Assembly: GCA_002352225.1 (NCBI GenBank)
Contig: DEIA01000022.1
Span: forward strand, 14,624-78,623
Direction of reading: 5' to 3'
Source of the DNA: Flammeovirgaceae bacterium UBA2786
GTDB lineage: Bacteria > Bacteroidota > Bacteroidia > Cytophagales > Cyclobacteriaceae
Length of the DNA: 64,000 nt
The notes under the pieces are model-generated. The model made no database searches and was not told where the DNA came from. It saw only the letters and a program-made list of their open reading frames with translations. The translations under genes were made by a program, and so were the position numbers. Numbering within the stretch: position 1 is the stretch's first letter; each line of letters opens with the position of its first letter. Positions 34,559 to 43,730 of the stretch are shown in pieces.

Positions 34559-35272
34559 TTATGAGAGTTTATGCAACCGATCCATAACCGACTGCTTGTA
34601 CAGGCGTCCCATAGGGATTTCAATTCCCATCAGTTGAAGGGAGCCTCCGGTATAACCAGAAATTTTGTTTAATGAAACAATATAGGACCGGTGCACCCGG
34701 ATAAATTTATGATCTGACAAAAGATTTCCCATTGAGCTAATGGATTGTTTTACCAAAACATTTTTACCGTCTTCCAGAAAAATTTTCACATAATCTTTCC
34801 AACTTTCAATGTATTGAATGTGGTCGATAAAAATTTTTCTCATTTCCCGATCCACTTTCAGATAGATAAAGGGTGGAGGTTTTGGATTGCCCTCGGTAGC
34901 CGTGTCGGCCTGTAGTCCCATTATTCTGTGCAGTTTGGTGATGGCTTTAAAAAACCGTTCAAACGAAACGGGTTTTACCAGGTAGTCTACTGCGTCTAAT
35001 TCGAATCCATCCATTGCATATTCGCGGTATGCAGTAACAAAAATTACTTTAGGCGGGTGTAAAAGATTTTTAAGAAAATCGGTACCGATGATGTGCGGCA
35101 TTTTTATATCCAGAAAAATTACATCCACTGTTTTTTGTTGTAATACATCCAGCGCTTCGATGGCATTTTTACATTGCCCCACAATTTCAAGACCATTAAT
35201 AGATTCGATGTACCGGGCAAGTATCTTTAAAGCCGGGGGTTCATCATCGATAAGAAGACACCGGAGCTTCAT
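34559..35272 (-). CDS. LytTR-family response regulator
   Basis: The 237-residue protein has a receiver domain (acidic pocket D9-D10-E11, phospho-acceptor D55 in I-F-L-D-I-K-M-P, lysine in Y-L-V-K-P) and a LytTR DNA-binding domain from about 135, with I-Q-Y-I-E-S and F-I-R-V-H-R-S-Y. Its ATG overlaps the stop codon of the upstream histidine kinase (TGATG), so translation is coupled. It is the output of the two-kinase system at 35272-37654. The neighbouring glycosidase genes are possible targets. Confidence 0.9.
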   Translation of the reverse strand: MKLRCLLIDDEPPALKILARYIESINGLEIVGQCKNAIEALDVLQQKTVDVIFLDIKMPHIIGTDFLKNLLHPPKVIFVTAYREYAMDGFELDAVDYLVKPVSFERFFKAITKLHRIMGLQADTATEGNPKPPPFIYLKVDREMRKIFIDHIQYIESWKDYVKIFLEDGKNVLVKQSISSMGNLLSDHKFIRVHRSYIVSLNKISGYTGGSLQLMGIEIPMGRLYKQSVMDRLHKLS

Positions 35273-36405
35273 CAGGCAGGAATAGGTTGACTGATGGATG
35301 GAAGTGGAAGTGGTACATGGCTGTATCCCCTTAGCGTAATCTTTAACCAAACGTTAAACAAAGTTTGCTCGTCACGCATTTCCAGCATATAGCTACCGGG
35401 GTACATAAGGGCCAAACGCTTCTTTACATTTTCAATTCCAATTCCACTACTTTCTTTGCGATACGGTGTGTAATCATTTTTGCTGTTGACAATTTTGCAT
35501 TGAAGTATATCGTTGTTTACGGAAATCTCCACATCAAGCCAGGGTTTTTCTATTTGTTCCGACATACCATGCTTAAAGGCATTCTCTAAAAAGGGAAGCA
35601 TGAGTAAAGGTGAAATGAATTTGTTCCTCGTATCGCCCTTTACACTCCATAGAATTTCGATCGTGTTGCCGTATCGTTCTTTTTCGAGATCGATGTAGTT
35701 TTTCATAATCTCTATTTCCTTTTCGAGGCGCACTTCTTGCGCTTTGCAATCGTTGAGCATATAGCCAAGCAACGATGACAATTTTAAGATCATATCCGGG
35801 GTCTTGGGAGAGTTTTCAAGTGAAAAGGAATAAATATTGTTCAACGTGTTAAATAAAAAGTGCGGATGCACCTGTGCCTTCAGCAGTTGCAGTTCTGCTG
35901 TTATCTTTTCCTGTTGAGCCTGCACCCAGTTTCTTTGCCGGATAGTCCACAGCTTAAAAAATTTAAGAATCATGGGGCTGGCCGCAGATGTAGTCATGCA
36001 CAGGTAGCTATGCGGTTGCGGTCCCCTCTGAAGAGTATAGTTAACCCCTAATACTTCTTGCAGGGGCACATAGAGATACGTTCTGAATCCGGAATTAATG
36101 TATAACCCAACAACTCCCCACGCCAGAATGAGTAGAAAAAATTGCACTACTTTTCCATTAAGTAAAAGCTTCGGAATAGCCCAATACACAAGGGGGTAAC
36201 TGTATAAAATAAATACCGGAACCCATAAGAGCATGTTAAACATAGTATGCCAATACGACACATCAACCGGGCTCATAATCTGCCAGAATATTGTCCATAG
36301 GTTTATATGGATAAACCAATACACTACATGCCGCCACACCTGGTAGCGTGGCGAAAAAATGAAATCTTCAGACAGAAAAGAATCTATTTTTTTTAGAAAT
36401 CTCAT
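35272..36405 (-). CDS. LytS-like sensor histidine kinase (active-type)
   Basis: The 377-residue protein has about four membrane helices in the first 150 residues, a short coiled linker and a His_kinase domain of the LytS type. The phospho-acceptor His182 lies in H-P-H-F-L-F-N (the P-H-F-L-F-N motif). The ATPase half has L-P-F-L-E-N-A-F-K-H-G and G-I-G-I-E-N-V-K-K-R-L. The frame is open to an ATG at 36483; the internal start at 36405 is preferred because it aligns with the paralogous gene next door. It forms a coupled pair with the LytTR regulator. Confidence 0.88.
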   Translation of the reverse strand: MRFLKKIDSFLSEDFIFSPRYQVWRHVVYWFIHINLWTIFWQIMSPVDVSYWHTMFNMLLWVPVFILYSYPLVYWAIPKLLLNGKVVQFFLLILAWGVVGLYINSGFRTYLYVPLQEVLGVNYTLQRGPQPHSYLCMTTSAASPMILKFFKLWTIRQRNWVQAQQEKITAELQLLKAQVHPHFLFNTLNNIYSFSLENSPKTPDMILKLSSLLGYMLNDCKAQEVRLEKEIEIMKNYIDLEKERYGNTIEILWSVKGDTRNKFISPLLMLPFLENAFKHGMSEQIEKPWLDVEISVNNDILQCKIVNSKNDYTPYRKESSGIGIENVKKRLALMYPGSYMLEMRDEQTLFNVWLKITLRGYSHVPLPLPSISQPIPA

Positions 36406-36523
36406 TAGATGCTTGCTATCAGCCTGAGTGGTGTTCGTTATAAAATTGGTACTGATGCTGTTGGACATTTTAATCCGGCTCATTCAATTCAGTAATTCTC
36501 CTAATCGCGCAGTGCATTTTTTA

Positions 36524-37654
36524 TTAAGCTGATAACGCAGTTTCATACTTTATGGGTTGCGCGAGTATCGCTTCAGCTCCGGTTGTTAAGCTGCCCTCCA
36601 GTTTTATCAGCAACGAAACCACAAAAAAATTACCTTCATCATTAAACTTCAACTCGTACCTGTCAGGATATATAAATTCCAGCCTTTTCTTCACGTTGGT
36701 AATTCCTGTCCCGTTTTCTGCGTAGGGCACAAATTCATTTTTGCTATTGACAATTTTGCATCGCAGCGTATCGGCCCTCACGTCCAGGTCAACGCTAAGC
36801 CATGATTTATCTATTTTTTCGGATATGCCATAGTTAAATGCATTTTCCAAAAACGGAAGAATGAGCAAAGGCGAAATGAATTTATCTTTTGTATTACCTT
36901 CCACACTCCACGATACTTCAATGGTATTGCCATATCGTTCCTTTTCGAGATTTACATAATTCTTCATCACCTCTAATTCTTTTTCCAACCGTACTTCACC
37001 AGCCTTACAATCGTAAAGCATATAACTAAGCAGCGAGGATAGTTTTAAGATTAGCCCGGGTGTTTTGGATGAATCGTTTCTTGAAAAGGAGTGGATACTA
37101 TTGAGTGTATTAAACAAAAACTGAGGGTGCACTTGTGCTTTCAACAACTGAAGCTCTGCGGTTATTTTTTCTTGCTGCACAAGCATCCAGTCGCGTTGCT
37201 TAATGGTAAGCAGTTTGAAAAATTTTATGATCATGGGGCTGGCAGCAGAAGTGGTCATGCACAGGTAACAGGAAGCCAGTGGTCCCCGGGGCAGAATGTG
37301 ATCTAACCCCATGGCTTCCTGCAATGGGATATAGATATAGGATCTGTATCCAGAATCAATAAACAATCCTACGCCCCCCCACGCCAGAATAACCAGGAAG
37401 AACAAGGATACTTTTCCCTTGAGCAACAAATGAGGTATAGCCCCATACACCAAAGGATAACTGAATAAAATGAATACCGGAACCCACAAAGACTGATTAA
37501 ACAATTGGCGTCCATAAGAAACTGAAGATCCCATAGTCATCCAAAAGGCTGCCCAGATCATTACATGAAACGACCAATAAATAACATGTCGCCAGACACG
37601 GTAGCGTGCTGAAAAAAGAAAATCAGTACGAAGGAATGTGTTTAGGTGATTCAT
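36524..37654 (-). CDS. LytS-like kinase homologue lacking the phospho-acceptor histidine
   Basis: This 376-residue protein is a full-length paralogue of the adjacent LytS-like kinase, with the same membrane topology. At the phospho-acceptor site it reads H-P-Q-F-L-F-N, so Gln178 replaces the conserved histidine. The N box is E-N-A-F-N-Y-G instead of E-N-A-F-K-H-G. ATP binding may remain (G-I-T-N-V-K-K-R-L), but autophosphorylation at the usual site is unlikely, so it may be a partner or decoy subunit in a heterodimer. The open frame starts at 37744; ATG at 37654 is preferred from the alignment. Confidence 0.8.
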   Translation of the reverse strand: MNHLNTFLRTDFLFSARYRVWRHVIYWSFHVMIWAAFWMTMGSSVSYGRQLFNQSLWVPVFILFSYPLVYGAIPHLLLKGKVSLFFLVILAWGGVGLFIDSGYRSYIYIPLQEAMGLDHILPRGPLASCYLCMTTSAASPMIIKFFKLLTIKQRDWMLVQQEKITAELQLLKAQVHPQFLFNTLNSIHSFSRNDSSKTPGLILKLSSLLSYMLYDCKAGEVRLEKELEVMKNYVNLEKERYGNTIEVSWSVEGNTKDKFISPLLILPFLENAFNYGISEKIDKSWLSVDLDVRADTLRCKIVNSKNEFVPYAENGTGITNVKKRLEFIYPDRYELKFNDEGNFFVVSLLIKLEGSLTTGAEAILAQPIKYETALSA

Positions 37655-37869
37655 ACTACTCAAATGTAACGAATAGCGAGGCATAACGGTACAAACCGGA
37701 ATACAAAATGACAAACAACAATTTTTTTCGATTAACGACATCATTCCATCCCTGAAAGCTATTAAGGTGCCTGTTCTGGGTTTATTTCTGAAAAGGACGA
37801 CACTTGGCTATTAATTATCGATGACGGAGAAAGTTGCGCTACATTTATTTTAGTTATAAGGAGATTCAA

Positions 37870-38325
37870 ATGAAAAGAATAATACTAACTACGCTGATTT
37901 CAACAATGACATTAGTAACTAATCAGGCTGCTGCACAAACGGCAAAGTCTGCGGCAGACCTGGTAAAAGAGGCCAAGGCACAAATCGAGAACCTTACACC
38001 GGCACAGGTAAAAAGCGAAATTGATAAGGGTAATGTTACCATTATTGACATTCGGGAGCCAGAAGAACTCAGGCAGAATGGTGTAATACCCGGATCGATT
38101 AACGCACCACGAGGGATGCTTGAGTTTTATGCCGACTCTTCGCTACCTTATCACAAACCTGAGTTTAAGAAAGACAGTCGAATTATTTTGCAATGTGCCT
38201 CTGGTGGGCGTTCTGCGCTGGCTGTTGTAACACTTAAGCAGATGGGCTATACAAACGTGGCCCACCTTGATGGCGGCTTCAAAGCCTGGAAAGAAGCTGG
38301 TTTGCCGGTAACGAAAAAGGAATGA
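37870..38325 (+). CDS. Secreted rhodanese-like protein
   Basis: The 151-residue protein has a signal peptide (M-K-R-I-I-L, cleavage near A-A-A-Q) and a single rhodanese domain. The active-site loop reads C-A-S-G-G-R with the catalytic Cys in I-L-Q-C-A-S. D-I-R-E-P-E-E and H-L-D-G-G-F-K-A-W are typical of the fold. It probably transfers sulfur or senses thiols in the periplasm. The start at 37870 is chosen over a longer frame from 37834 because it opens the signal peptide. Confidence 0.85.
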   Translation: MKRIILTTLISTMTLVTNQAAAQTAKSAADLVKEAKAQIENLTPAQVKSEIDKGNVTIIDIREPEELRQNGVIPGSINAPRGMLEFYADSSLPYHKPEFKKDSRIILQCASGGRSALAVVTLKQMGYTNVAHLDGGFKAWKEAGLPVTKKE

Positions 38326-38338
38326 GATACATACAATT

Positions 38339-38920
38339 ATGAAGAAAATTGAAATGGTTCTATTTATAGCCGCGGCTCTGGGTGCTGTTTTGATGCTAAA
38401 TGTAGACGATGATAGCACCCTTGTTATTTTATCGTTTTCATCACTATCTCTATTTTACTTTTTCTTGAGTTTTGTGCTATTCAATGATATCAGGCTCCGC
38501 GACATTTTTAAGAAATCAGCGTACCACAATACGAATGCAAAAAAAATAATTGGCGCCATTGTATTGGGTTTTACGATCTCAATAATAATAATCGGAGCGC
38601 TATTTAGGTTTTTACTAGTTGAAGGTGGCAATCTCCTCCATCTTTTCGGACTCATGGTTCTGATTGTTATCCTAATCATTAATGTGATTCTCTATTTGCG
38701 AAGCATGGAAAAATACTATGTAAATACGCTAATAAGAACTATCATTTATGGAGTACTGGGCGTTATTCTTTTTTATACACCACACTCCGCGTTTTTGCGT
38801 ATCTATTATCGGGGTTACCCGGAATATATAGAGCTATACAAAAAGCTGGAAGCAAACCCTGAAAACAAGGAGCTGCGGTATGAGTTAGAACATATGGAAG
38901 AAGAAATGTTTCGCCCATAA
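38339..38920 (+). CDS. Membrane protein of unknown function
   Basis: The 193-residue protein has four to five predicted membrane helices and a charged, soluble C-terminus. No family was recognised. The C-terminal region E-L-Y-K-K-L-E-A-N-P-E-N-K-E-L-R is acidic and helical and resembles a TPR-like tail. It lies 13 bases after the rhodanese gene and is likely co-transcribed. It begins a stretch of same-strand genes of unknown role reaching to 42682. Confidence 0.6.
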   Translation: MKKIEMVLFIAAALGAVLMLNVDDDSTLVILSFSSLSLFYFFLSFVLFNDIRLRDIFKKSAYHNTNAKKIIGAIVLGFTISIIIIGALFRFLLVEGGNLLHLFGLMVLIVILIINVILYLRSMEKYYVNTLIRTIIYGVLGVILFYTPHSAFLRIYYRGYPEYIELYKKLEANPENKELRYELEHMEEEMFRP

Positions 38921-38975
38921 GTGTTTATTTAATTTGACCGAATCTTTTGAATCCCCTTACCTAAAACCAAATAAC

Positions 38976-40157
38976 ATGAAAACTAATCTGGCAGTACTCT
39001 TTTTTCTTATCTTGTTATCTCCTTGTGTATCGGCACAGATAAAAATACCCGTAAAGGACAAACTTGATAAATTGAAAAAGGGTGCTGATGTGAAAACAGA
39101 AGTAAAAGTACCCGATGAAGAAAAGGTGTCAGAAATAAATAGTACTACTAATAATAGTAAAGTTTCGAATACTAATGCATCTGCTAACCCAACAACCGTT
39201 ATGAATAACAAAAAAAATCTCAGCCCCTTTCAAAATGAAAATGCACAAAGTGGATTTAAAGACGAAAAAGGGGAAGTAGTAATAGCTGCTCAGTATGATC
39301 GCGTGTATCCATTTAAGGAAGGTCTGGCCCGTGTGCGTAAGGGAGGTTTGTGGGGCTACATTGATGAAGATGGAAAAACCGTAATCGAAATTCAGTTTGA
39401 TGAGGCTAAAGATTTTTCAGAAGGATTTGCACAAGTACGAAAATCCACTAAAGAATACATCATCAATTACAATGGTCAAGACTTTATGGAGACTGTTCAA
39501 ACATTCCAGTTTAGTGGTATACGTGGTATTATGTCTGTTATGGTAAATAATAAATGGGGTTTGATTGAAGAGGCTACCGGCAAGCAACTAACCCCTTTCA
39601 AGTACGAGAAGATAGCTTACTTTGCTGAAGGGAGAGATTTGTGTTGGGTGGTGCTTAACAATTTAATTGGTTTTGTAGATAAAACCGGTAAAGAAGTGGT
39701 GCCACCAAAGTATAATGCCACCAATAATTTTTATGACGGCTATTGTGCAGTAAACCTGGGTGCCAAAGCAACGCTAAACCAGTCACCGTCCGGGGGTAAG
39801 TGGGGGTATATAGATGCAACGGGTAAAGAGGTTGTGCCCCTAAAATATGATGAGGTAACCACCTGGTTTAATCAGGGGCTTGCCCCTGTGAAACTTAACG
39901 GCAACTGGGGTGCGGTTGATAATACCGGTAAAGTGGTAGTGCCCATTCAATATGATGCGGTGGGCGAATTTCCCTCCAGGGGCGAAGCCATTGCATCAGT
40001 TATGCTGGATGGAAAGTATGGATTCGTAAACAACATGGGTAAAGAAATTTTTCCTTGCAAATCGGAAAAGAAAACAATATGGAACGACTACAGAGGATCG
40101 GTAGTGGTAAATGGCAGAGCCTATTGGGTTAATGCTAATGGTGAAGAAATAAAATAG
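38976..40157 (+). CDS. Secreted WG-repeat protein
   Basis: The 393-residue product begins with a signal peptide (M-K-T-N-L, cleavage near C-V-S-A-Q). A charged linker leads to six WG/KWG-type repeats between about 85 and 393, each with a pattern such as W-G-Y-I-D-x-x-G-K. These repeats form a beta-propeller-like or solenoid surface. Function is unknown; WG-repeat proteins are usually exported and thought to bind partners. The frame is open upstream to 38934, but ATG at 38976 starts a proper signal peptide. Confidence 0.8.
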   Translation: MKTNLAVLFFLILLSPCVSAQIKIPVKDKLDKLKKGADVKTEVKVPDEEKVSEINSTTNNSKVSNTNASANPTTVMNNKKNLSPFQNENAQSGFKDEKGEVVIAAQYDRVYPFKEGLARVRKGGLWGYIDEDGKTVIEIQFDEAKDFSEGFAQVRKSTKEYIINYNGQDFMETVQTFQFSGIRGIMSVMVNNKWGLIEEATGKQLTPFKYEKIAYFAEGRDLCWVVLNNLIGFVDKTGKEVVPPKYNATNNFYDGYCAVNLGAKATLNQSPSGGKWGYIDATGKEVVPLKYDEVTTWFNQGLAPVKLNGNWGAVDNTGKVVVPIQYDAVGEFPSRGEAIASVMLDGKYGFVNNMGKEIFPCKSEKKTIWNDYRGSVVVNGRAYWVNANGEEIK

Positions 40158-40169
40158 GCGCCTTTAAGC

Positions 40170-40550
40170 ATGGCAAAAATTATTTCATTAGCTATGATTA
40201 TGGTGGTGATTACAGGTGTATTCTATAGCGCACAAAAAAATCCACAAGCCCATCCTGAAACGGTAGCCGAAGCCATATTTGAGGCTGCCCGTAGCGGAGA
40301 TTGTAAAAACCTGGCAGCGCTTATTGATACCGATGCCGATAGTGATGCCAAAATGATTGCACAAGCCGTCTCAGATAAGAACACACGGAAATCCTTCGTC
40401 AAATATTTTGCCAAGGGAAAAGTGAATGGGAAACCGGTTGTTAGTGATGACAAAGCCTTGGTAAACATTCTCTTTGGGCCTGACGGCACTGATGAAGAAA
40501 CGTTTGAAATGGTGAGGAAAGATGGCAAATGGTATTTGTATTCGTTCTAA
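40170..40550 (+). CDS. Small exported protein, DUF4878-like
   Basis: The 126-residue protein starts with a hydrophobic segment (residues 4-20) that could be a signal peptide or anchor. The following domain, with H-P-E-T-V-A-E-A-I-F-E-A and a terminal G-K-W-Y-L-Y-S-F, fits an NTF2-like fold of the DUF4878 type. No catalytic residues are apparent. It begins 12 bases after the WG-repeat gene, so it is most likely in the same transcript. Confidence 0.55.
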   Translation: MAKIISLAMIMVVITGVFYSAQKNPQAHPETVAEAIFEAARSGDCKNLAALIDTDADSDAKMIAQAVSDKNTRKSFVKYFAKGKVNGKPVVSDDKALVNILFGPDGTDEETFEMVRKDGKWYLYSF

Positions 40551-40692
40551 CCGGATGGAGGCACATTACATTATTGCCAACATGCTGATTCGATGTGTGC
40601 ATAACATAATTGGAAGAGAAGCTATTTTTTTGCGAAAACGATCTCAATATCAGAAGCCAAGTCAATAAAACTGAATGTAACAGGCTATACTT

Positions 40693-41025
40693 ATGAAAAT
40701 AGAATTACAACCAAACGAAGCAACCATCGATATCGGGTCAATTAATTATATGTCACCGGATGGTAAAGTAGTTGTAGGTAAACTCACTGTTACCAACCAA
40801 CGCTTGTTGTTTCTTCCACAACACGATGCCGACTCTTTTTCGCTAAGCATCTACAATAAAGGAGGTATGGTTAGCCTTAGTAAACCAGATATCAAGAAAG
40901 TAAGCGCCCAAAAAAGCCTTCTTTCCAAAAAAATATTAGTTACCATGGCTGATAATTCCATGCATACCTTTCATTATGGTATTTTGAGCATTGACAAATT
41001 AGTGACTGCTATACAAAGCAATTAA
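40693..41025 (+). CDS. GRAM-like (PH-fold) cytosolic protein
   Basis: The 110-residue product lacks a signal peptide and has the strand pattern of a GRAM domain: G-K-L-T-V-T-N-Q-R-L-L-F-L followed by I-K-K-V-S and a final helix. Such domains bind lipids or proteins. The next gene, 45 bases downstream, encodes a small membrane protein and may act with it. The assignment is by pattern only. Confidence 0.5.
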   Translation: MKIELQPNEATIDIGSINYMSPDGKVVVGKLTVTNQRLLFLPQHDADSFSLSIYNKGGMVSLSKPDIKKVSAQKSLLSKKILVTMADNSMHTFHYGILSIDKLVTAIQSN

Positions 41026-41070
41026 GCAAACCAAAATATTCAACATCTCGTTTCATTAAACTAACCAATT

Positions 41071-41409
41071 ATGAAAATCTCCATAAAAAAAGATTTTACC
41101 ATTGAGGGGGCAAAAGAAAAAATTAATGCTGCATTTCCTCAATACACTACCAGCATTCGGCAAGGAAGAATTTTAGTTGTAAAAAAATCAAGAAGTTCAG
41201 CCGCCTTGATTTTTGGTGGCAAAGGTGGTTCAGTGCAGATAAAAGAAGGGTTCCCAACCATGGGTCAGCAACTGGTATTTACTCTCCTGCTCATCTTATT
41301 GGGTATTCTTATCCCATTAATTGTTTATTACATTGCATATTACCCAAAACAAAGTGCTATCCGCAACGAAATAACAGAATTCCTAAAGAACGAATACGAC
41401 TCAAACTAA
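41071..41409 (+). CDS. Small membrane protein, unknown function
   Basis: The 112-residue protein has a short soluble part (about 1-65) followed by one strongly hydrophobic segment (about 68-92) and a charged tail. No family was recognised. The N-terminal K-I-S-I-K-K-D-F-T may form a small beta domain. It shares a strand and close spacing with the GRAM-like gene upstream, so the pair may be functionally linked. Confidence 0.5.
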   Translation: MKISIKKDFTIEGAKEKINAAFPQYTTSIRQGRILVVKKSRSSAALIFGGKGGSVQIKEGFPTMGQQLVFTLLLILLGILIPLIVYYIAYYPKQSAIRNEITEFLKNEYDSN

Positions 41410-41609
41410 TTCACCTCACTTTTCAATTCAACGGTGATGTGTAACAATAAACAAATCAGATGAAGCGCTGGAAGGGAGTAAACGATGATAAACCGAAAGG
41501 CGTGAAGATTTTTTTGTTTTCTACTGGTAATAACCTTTGAATTCACTAACAACAGATTTACGCGTTCAAAACCGTATTTTGCAGAATAACAATAAAAAAA
41601 GCATAGCGC

Positions 41610-42050
41610 ATGAGGGCTAAAGGTTTAATTATTCTTGTAGTGGCCTTGGTGGTCTTTTTAGCCATACGCAAATGGATAGATCGGATAAGAGAAAGAGTTG
41701 AAGATACAGAAATAGTACGAGATGATATGGATGAGGGCGATGCGCACCTTGGCTTTTGGGCTCAAAAAAATGCAAACGCACTGATTCAAATTCGACTTAA
41801 ACGAGATGGTACATTTAAATATGAAGTGATTGAATATCCGATAAACGACACCATAAGGCATATCGGGCAGTATCAAATCTACAACGAAGAGCAACCCAGG
41901 TTAATGGCACTGAGCAACACAGGAGATACCATTATCAATCACTATGTCTATCTTATGCGTGCCACCAAAAGGAATGTTGATATTTTGGGGTTGAAAGAGA
42001 GCACCCAGGTTGATGCAGGCGCCATGCTGTTCTATAGAATAAAACAATAG
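41610..42050 (+). CDS. Membrane-anchored small protein, unknown function
   Basis: The 146-residue product has a single N-terminal membrane segment (about 5-20), a charged linker (R-I-R-E-R-V-E-D) and a beta-rich soluble domain with R-D-G-T-F-K-Y-E, resembling small lipocalin-like domains of Bacteroidota. The gene starts 200 bases after its neighbour, so it likely has its own promoter; a TATTTTGC element lies near 41574. No enzyme motif is visible. Confidence 0.55.
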   Translation: MRAKGLIILVVALVVFLAIRKWIDRIRERVEDTEIVRDDMDEGDAHLGFWAQKNANALIQIRLKRDGTFKYEVIEYPINDTIRHIGQYQIYNEEQPRLMALSNTGDTIINHYVYLMRATKRNVDILGLKESTQVDAGAMLFYRIKQ

Positions 42051-42055
42051 GGTTT

Positions 42056-42682
42056 ATGATTTCGTTACATTTTAAACAACTGCAATCGGTTAGTTTTTTT
42101 TCACTGCTGATTTTAGTTGCGTGCAGTAATTCCTCTAACAACAGAGCCGTTACGTTAGATGAACTTGAGGCCATACAAGCCGAAGATCAGAAGGAATGGG
42201 AAAAGTATACCGCTAAACGCGATATGCTTACTGCCGTTGAATTGATTGAACTGGCTGATTGCGATAATTTACCCTGCGTAGAATTATACATGAGAGATCT
42301 TTCAAACGATTTTTTTTACGCTTCTAAAGGAGAATATGCCGCTCAAAACCGATCTGAAATTATTGACACGGCCGGTAACCAACTAAATATGCCAGCCTCT
42401 ACATTTTACATAGATGTAAACCCGCAGGCATCATGGCGGGCAGCCCATACGGTGCATTCAAAAGTGTTGAGCGATACACTTTATAATGAATTTATCCGGT
42501 TAGGTTTCAAATTTGTTAATGAAGGCTATTTTCGTGGGATAAGAAGCAAACAGCACCGTTATGTTTCTGAAAAATATCCGGGCAAAACCCTGTACATAGC
42601 CGCCACATACAATCCGTGGAACTTTAAAGGACTGTATAAAGGTAATGTTACCTGGCCTTGTTATGTATTTGAAGTGTATTAG
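42056..42682 (+). CDS. Predicted lipoprotein, unknown function
   Basis: The 208-residue protein has a lipobox L-I-L-V-A-C (Cys23) followed by a serine/asparagine spacer. The mature part contains a conserved-looking W-R-A-A-H-T-V-H-S segment and an aromatic C-terminus. No family was recognised. It begins five bases after the preceding gene's stop and is almost certainly co-transcribed with it. It ends the run of unknown envelope genes before a convergent gene. Confidence 0.6.
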   Translation: MISLHFKQLQSVSFFSLLILVACSNSSNNRAVTLDELEAIQAEDQKEWEKYTAKRDMLTAVELIELADCDNLPCVELYMRDLSNDFFYASKGEYAAQNRSEIIDTAGNQLNMPASTFYIDVNPQASWRAAHTVHSKVLSDTLYNEFIRLGFKFVNEGYFRGIRSKQHRYVSEKYPGKTLYIAATYNPWNFKGLYKGNVTWPCYVFEVY

Positions 42683-42780
42683 AGCGTTTCTTTTCCTGTG
42701 GGAAAGGAAGACCAAAAGTCATAGAGAAGACCAACGGCACTATCACCATTCGAATTCTTGATGGTTCATTGAAGGGAGCA

Positions 42781-42815
42781 AAAAAAAATCACCCCAGGTT
42801 ATGCGAGGTGATTTT
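42781..42815 (-). terminator. Intrinsic terminator of the DUF2807 gene
   Basis: AAAATCACC (42785-42793) and GGTGATTTT (42807-42815) pair with a 13-base loop. On the minus strand the stem is followed by a run of T. It lies 25 bases after the stop of the DUF2807 gene and between convergent genes. Confidence 0.85.
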
Positions 42816-42839
42816 ATGTGTTGTGCACTTTAGCGTTTT

Positions 42840-43655
42840 TTACATCTTTCGCACTTTACCGCTACCCGATGAATGACTGTTTATCTGGCTCGGATTACCA
42901 CGGTACGAAACACTGCCGCTACCAGAAATAGTTGCATCTATAGCCTGCTTTACATTAATCTCAACATCACCCGATCCGGAAATCCGCACTTCGCATCTTT
43001 CTACTTCAAGATCAGCAGCCTGTACTTCGCCCGAACCGCTTATGGTAGTGCGGATTTCACGCGCACGGCCACTGGCAATAATTTTTCCCGAACCCGAAAC
43101 ATGTACATTGGCCCGATCGGTAATGGTACCGGCCAAAACCACTTTACCCGAACCACTCACTTTACTTTCCAGCGACCGGCATGTTCCTTTTACCCGAATA
43201 TCTCCTGAGCCACTCACATCTGCCTCCATATTGCCCGAGGCATTCACTTCAATCTCCATCGAACCCGATCCGCTTACAGCAAGATACAGATCGCCAGCCT
43301 TTAGTACTCCTTCACCAAGTACATTACCCGACCCACTTACACTTAAACCCTCCAGCGTTTTTACGGTAACATAAGCGATAATGCGCTTGTCATCGTCCCA
43401 ATCCCACATGCGCCAATTATTGTTCTCGCGACTGATACTCAGCCGCCCACCCGATACTTCAGTTTCAATTTTGTCCAATATTTCTTTGTCTCCTTCCAAT
43501 ACCACTTTCTGCTCATTACCCTGGCGTAAGTACATTTTGCCGGGTATGCGAAAGGCAATTTTGGTAAAGTTATCTACAGTGCGGGTTTCCTTGTTTTGGG
43601 CCCAAACCAGTACAAAGCCAAATACAAAAAGAAGAGTGATAGCAATTCGTTTCAT
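42840..43655 (-). CDS. DUF2807 (head GIN) beta-solenoid protein
   Basis: The 271-residue exported protein has a signal peptide (cleavage near V-W-A-Q) and a DUF2807 head domain. A repetitive beta-solenoid follows in which S-G-S-G recurs nine times, roughly every 15-22 residues. This fold is typical of auto-adhesive or cell-surface proteins of Bacteroidota. The repeats make the DNA locally repetitive, with frequent CCCGA on the plus strand. Its role is likely structural and at the cell surface. Confidence 0.85.
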   Translation of the reverse strand: MKRIAITLLFVFGFVLVWAQNKETRTVDNFTKIAFRIPGKMYLRQGNEQKVVLEGDKEILDKIETEVSGGRLSISRENNNWRMWDWDDDKRIIAYVTVKTLEGLSVSGSGNVLGEGVLKAGDLYLAVSGSGSMEIEVNASGNMEADVSGSGDIRVKGTCRSLESKVSGSGKVVLAGTITDRANVHVSGSGKIIASGRAREIRTTISGSGEVQAADLEVERCEVRISGSGDVEINVKQAIDATISGSGSVSYRGNPSQINSHSSGSGKVRKM

Positions 43656-43730
43656 GAGTTTTTGATTAATGTGTTAAAGACAGCCTGACTTTAATCAGGT
43701 TGCGTGTATTAGAATTATATTATTCGAAAT

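Noticed and set aside
37661..37668. TACATTTG on the minus strand as a promoter of the second LytS gene
   Set aside because: A TTG at the correct distance is absent and the site would leave almost no leader before the chosen start.
43042..43374. Plus-strand frame within the DUF2807 gene
   Set aside because: The repetitive S-G-S-G coding sequence on the minus strand creates a repetitive P/E-rich shadow frame.
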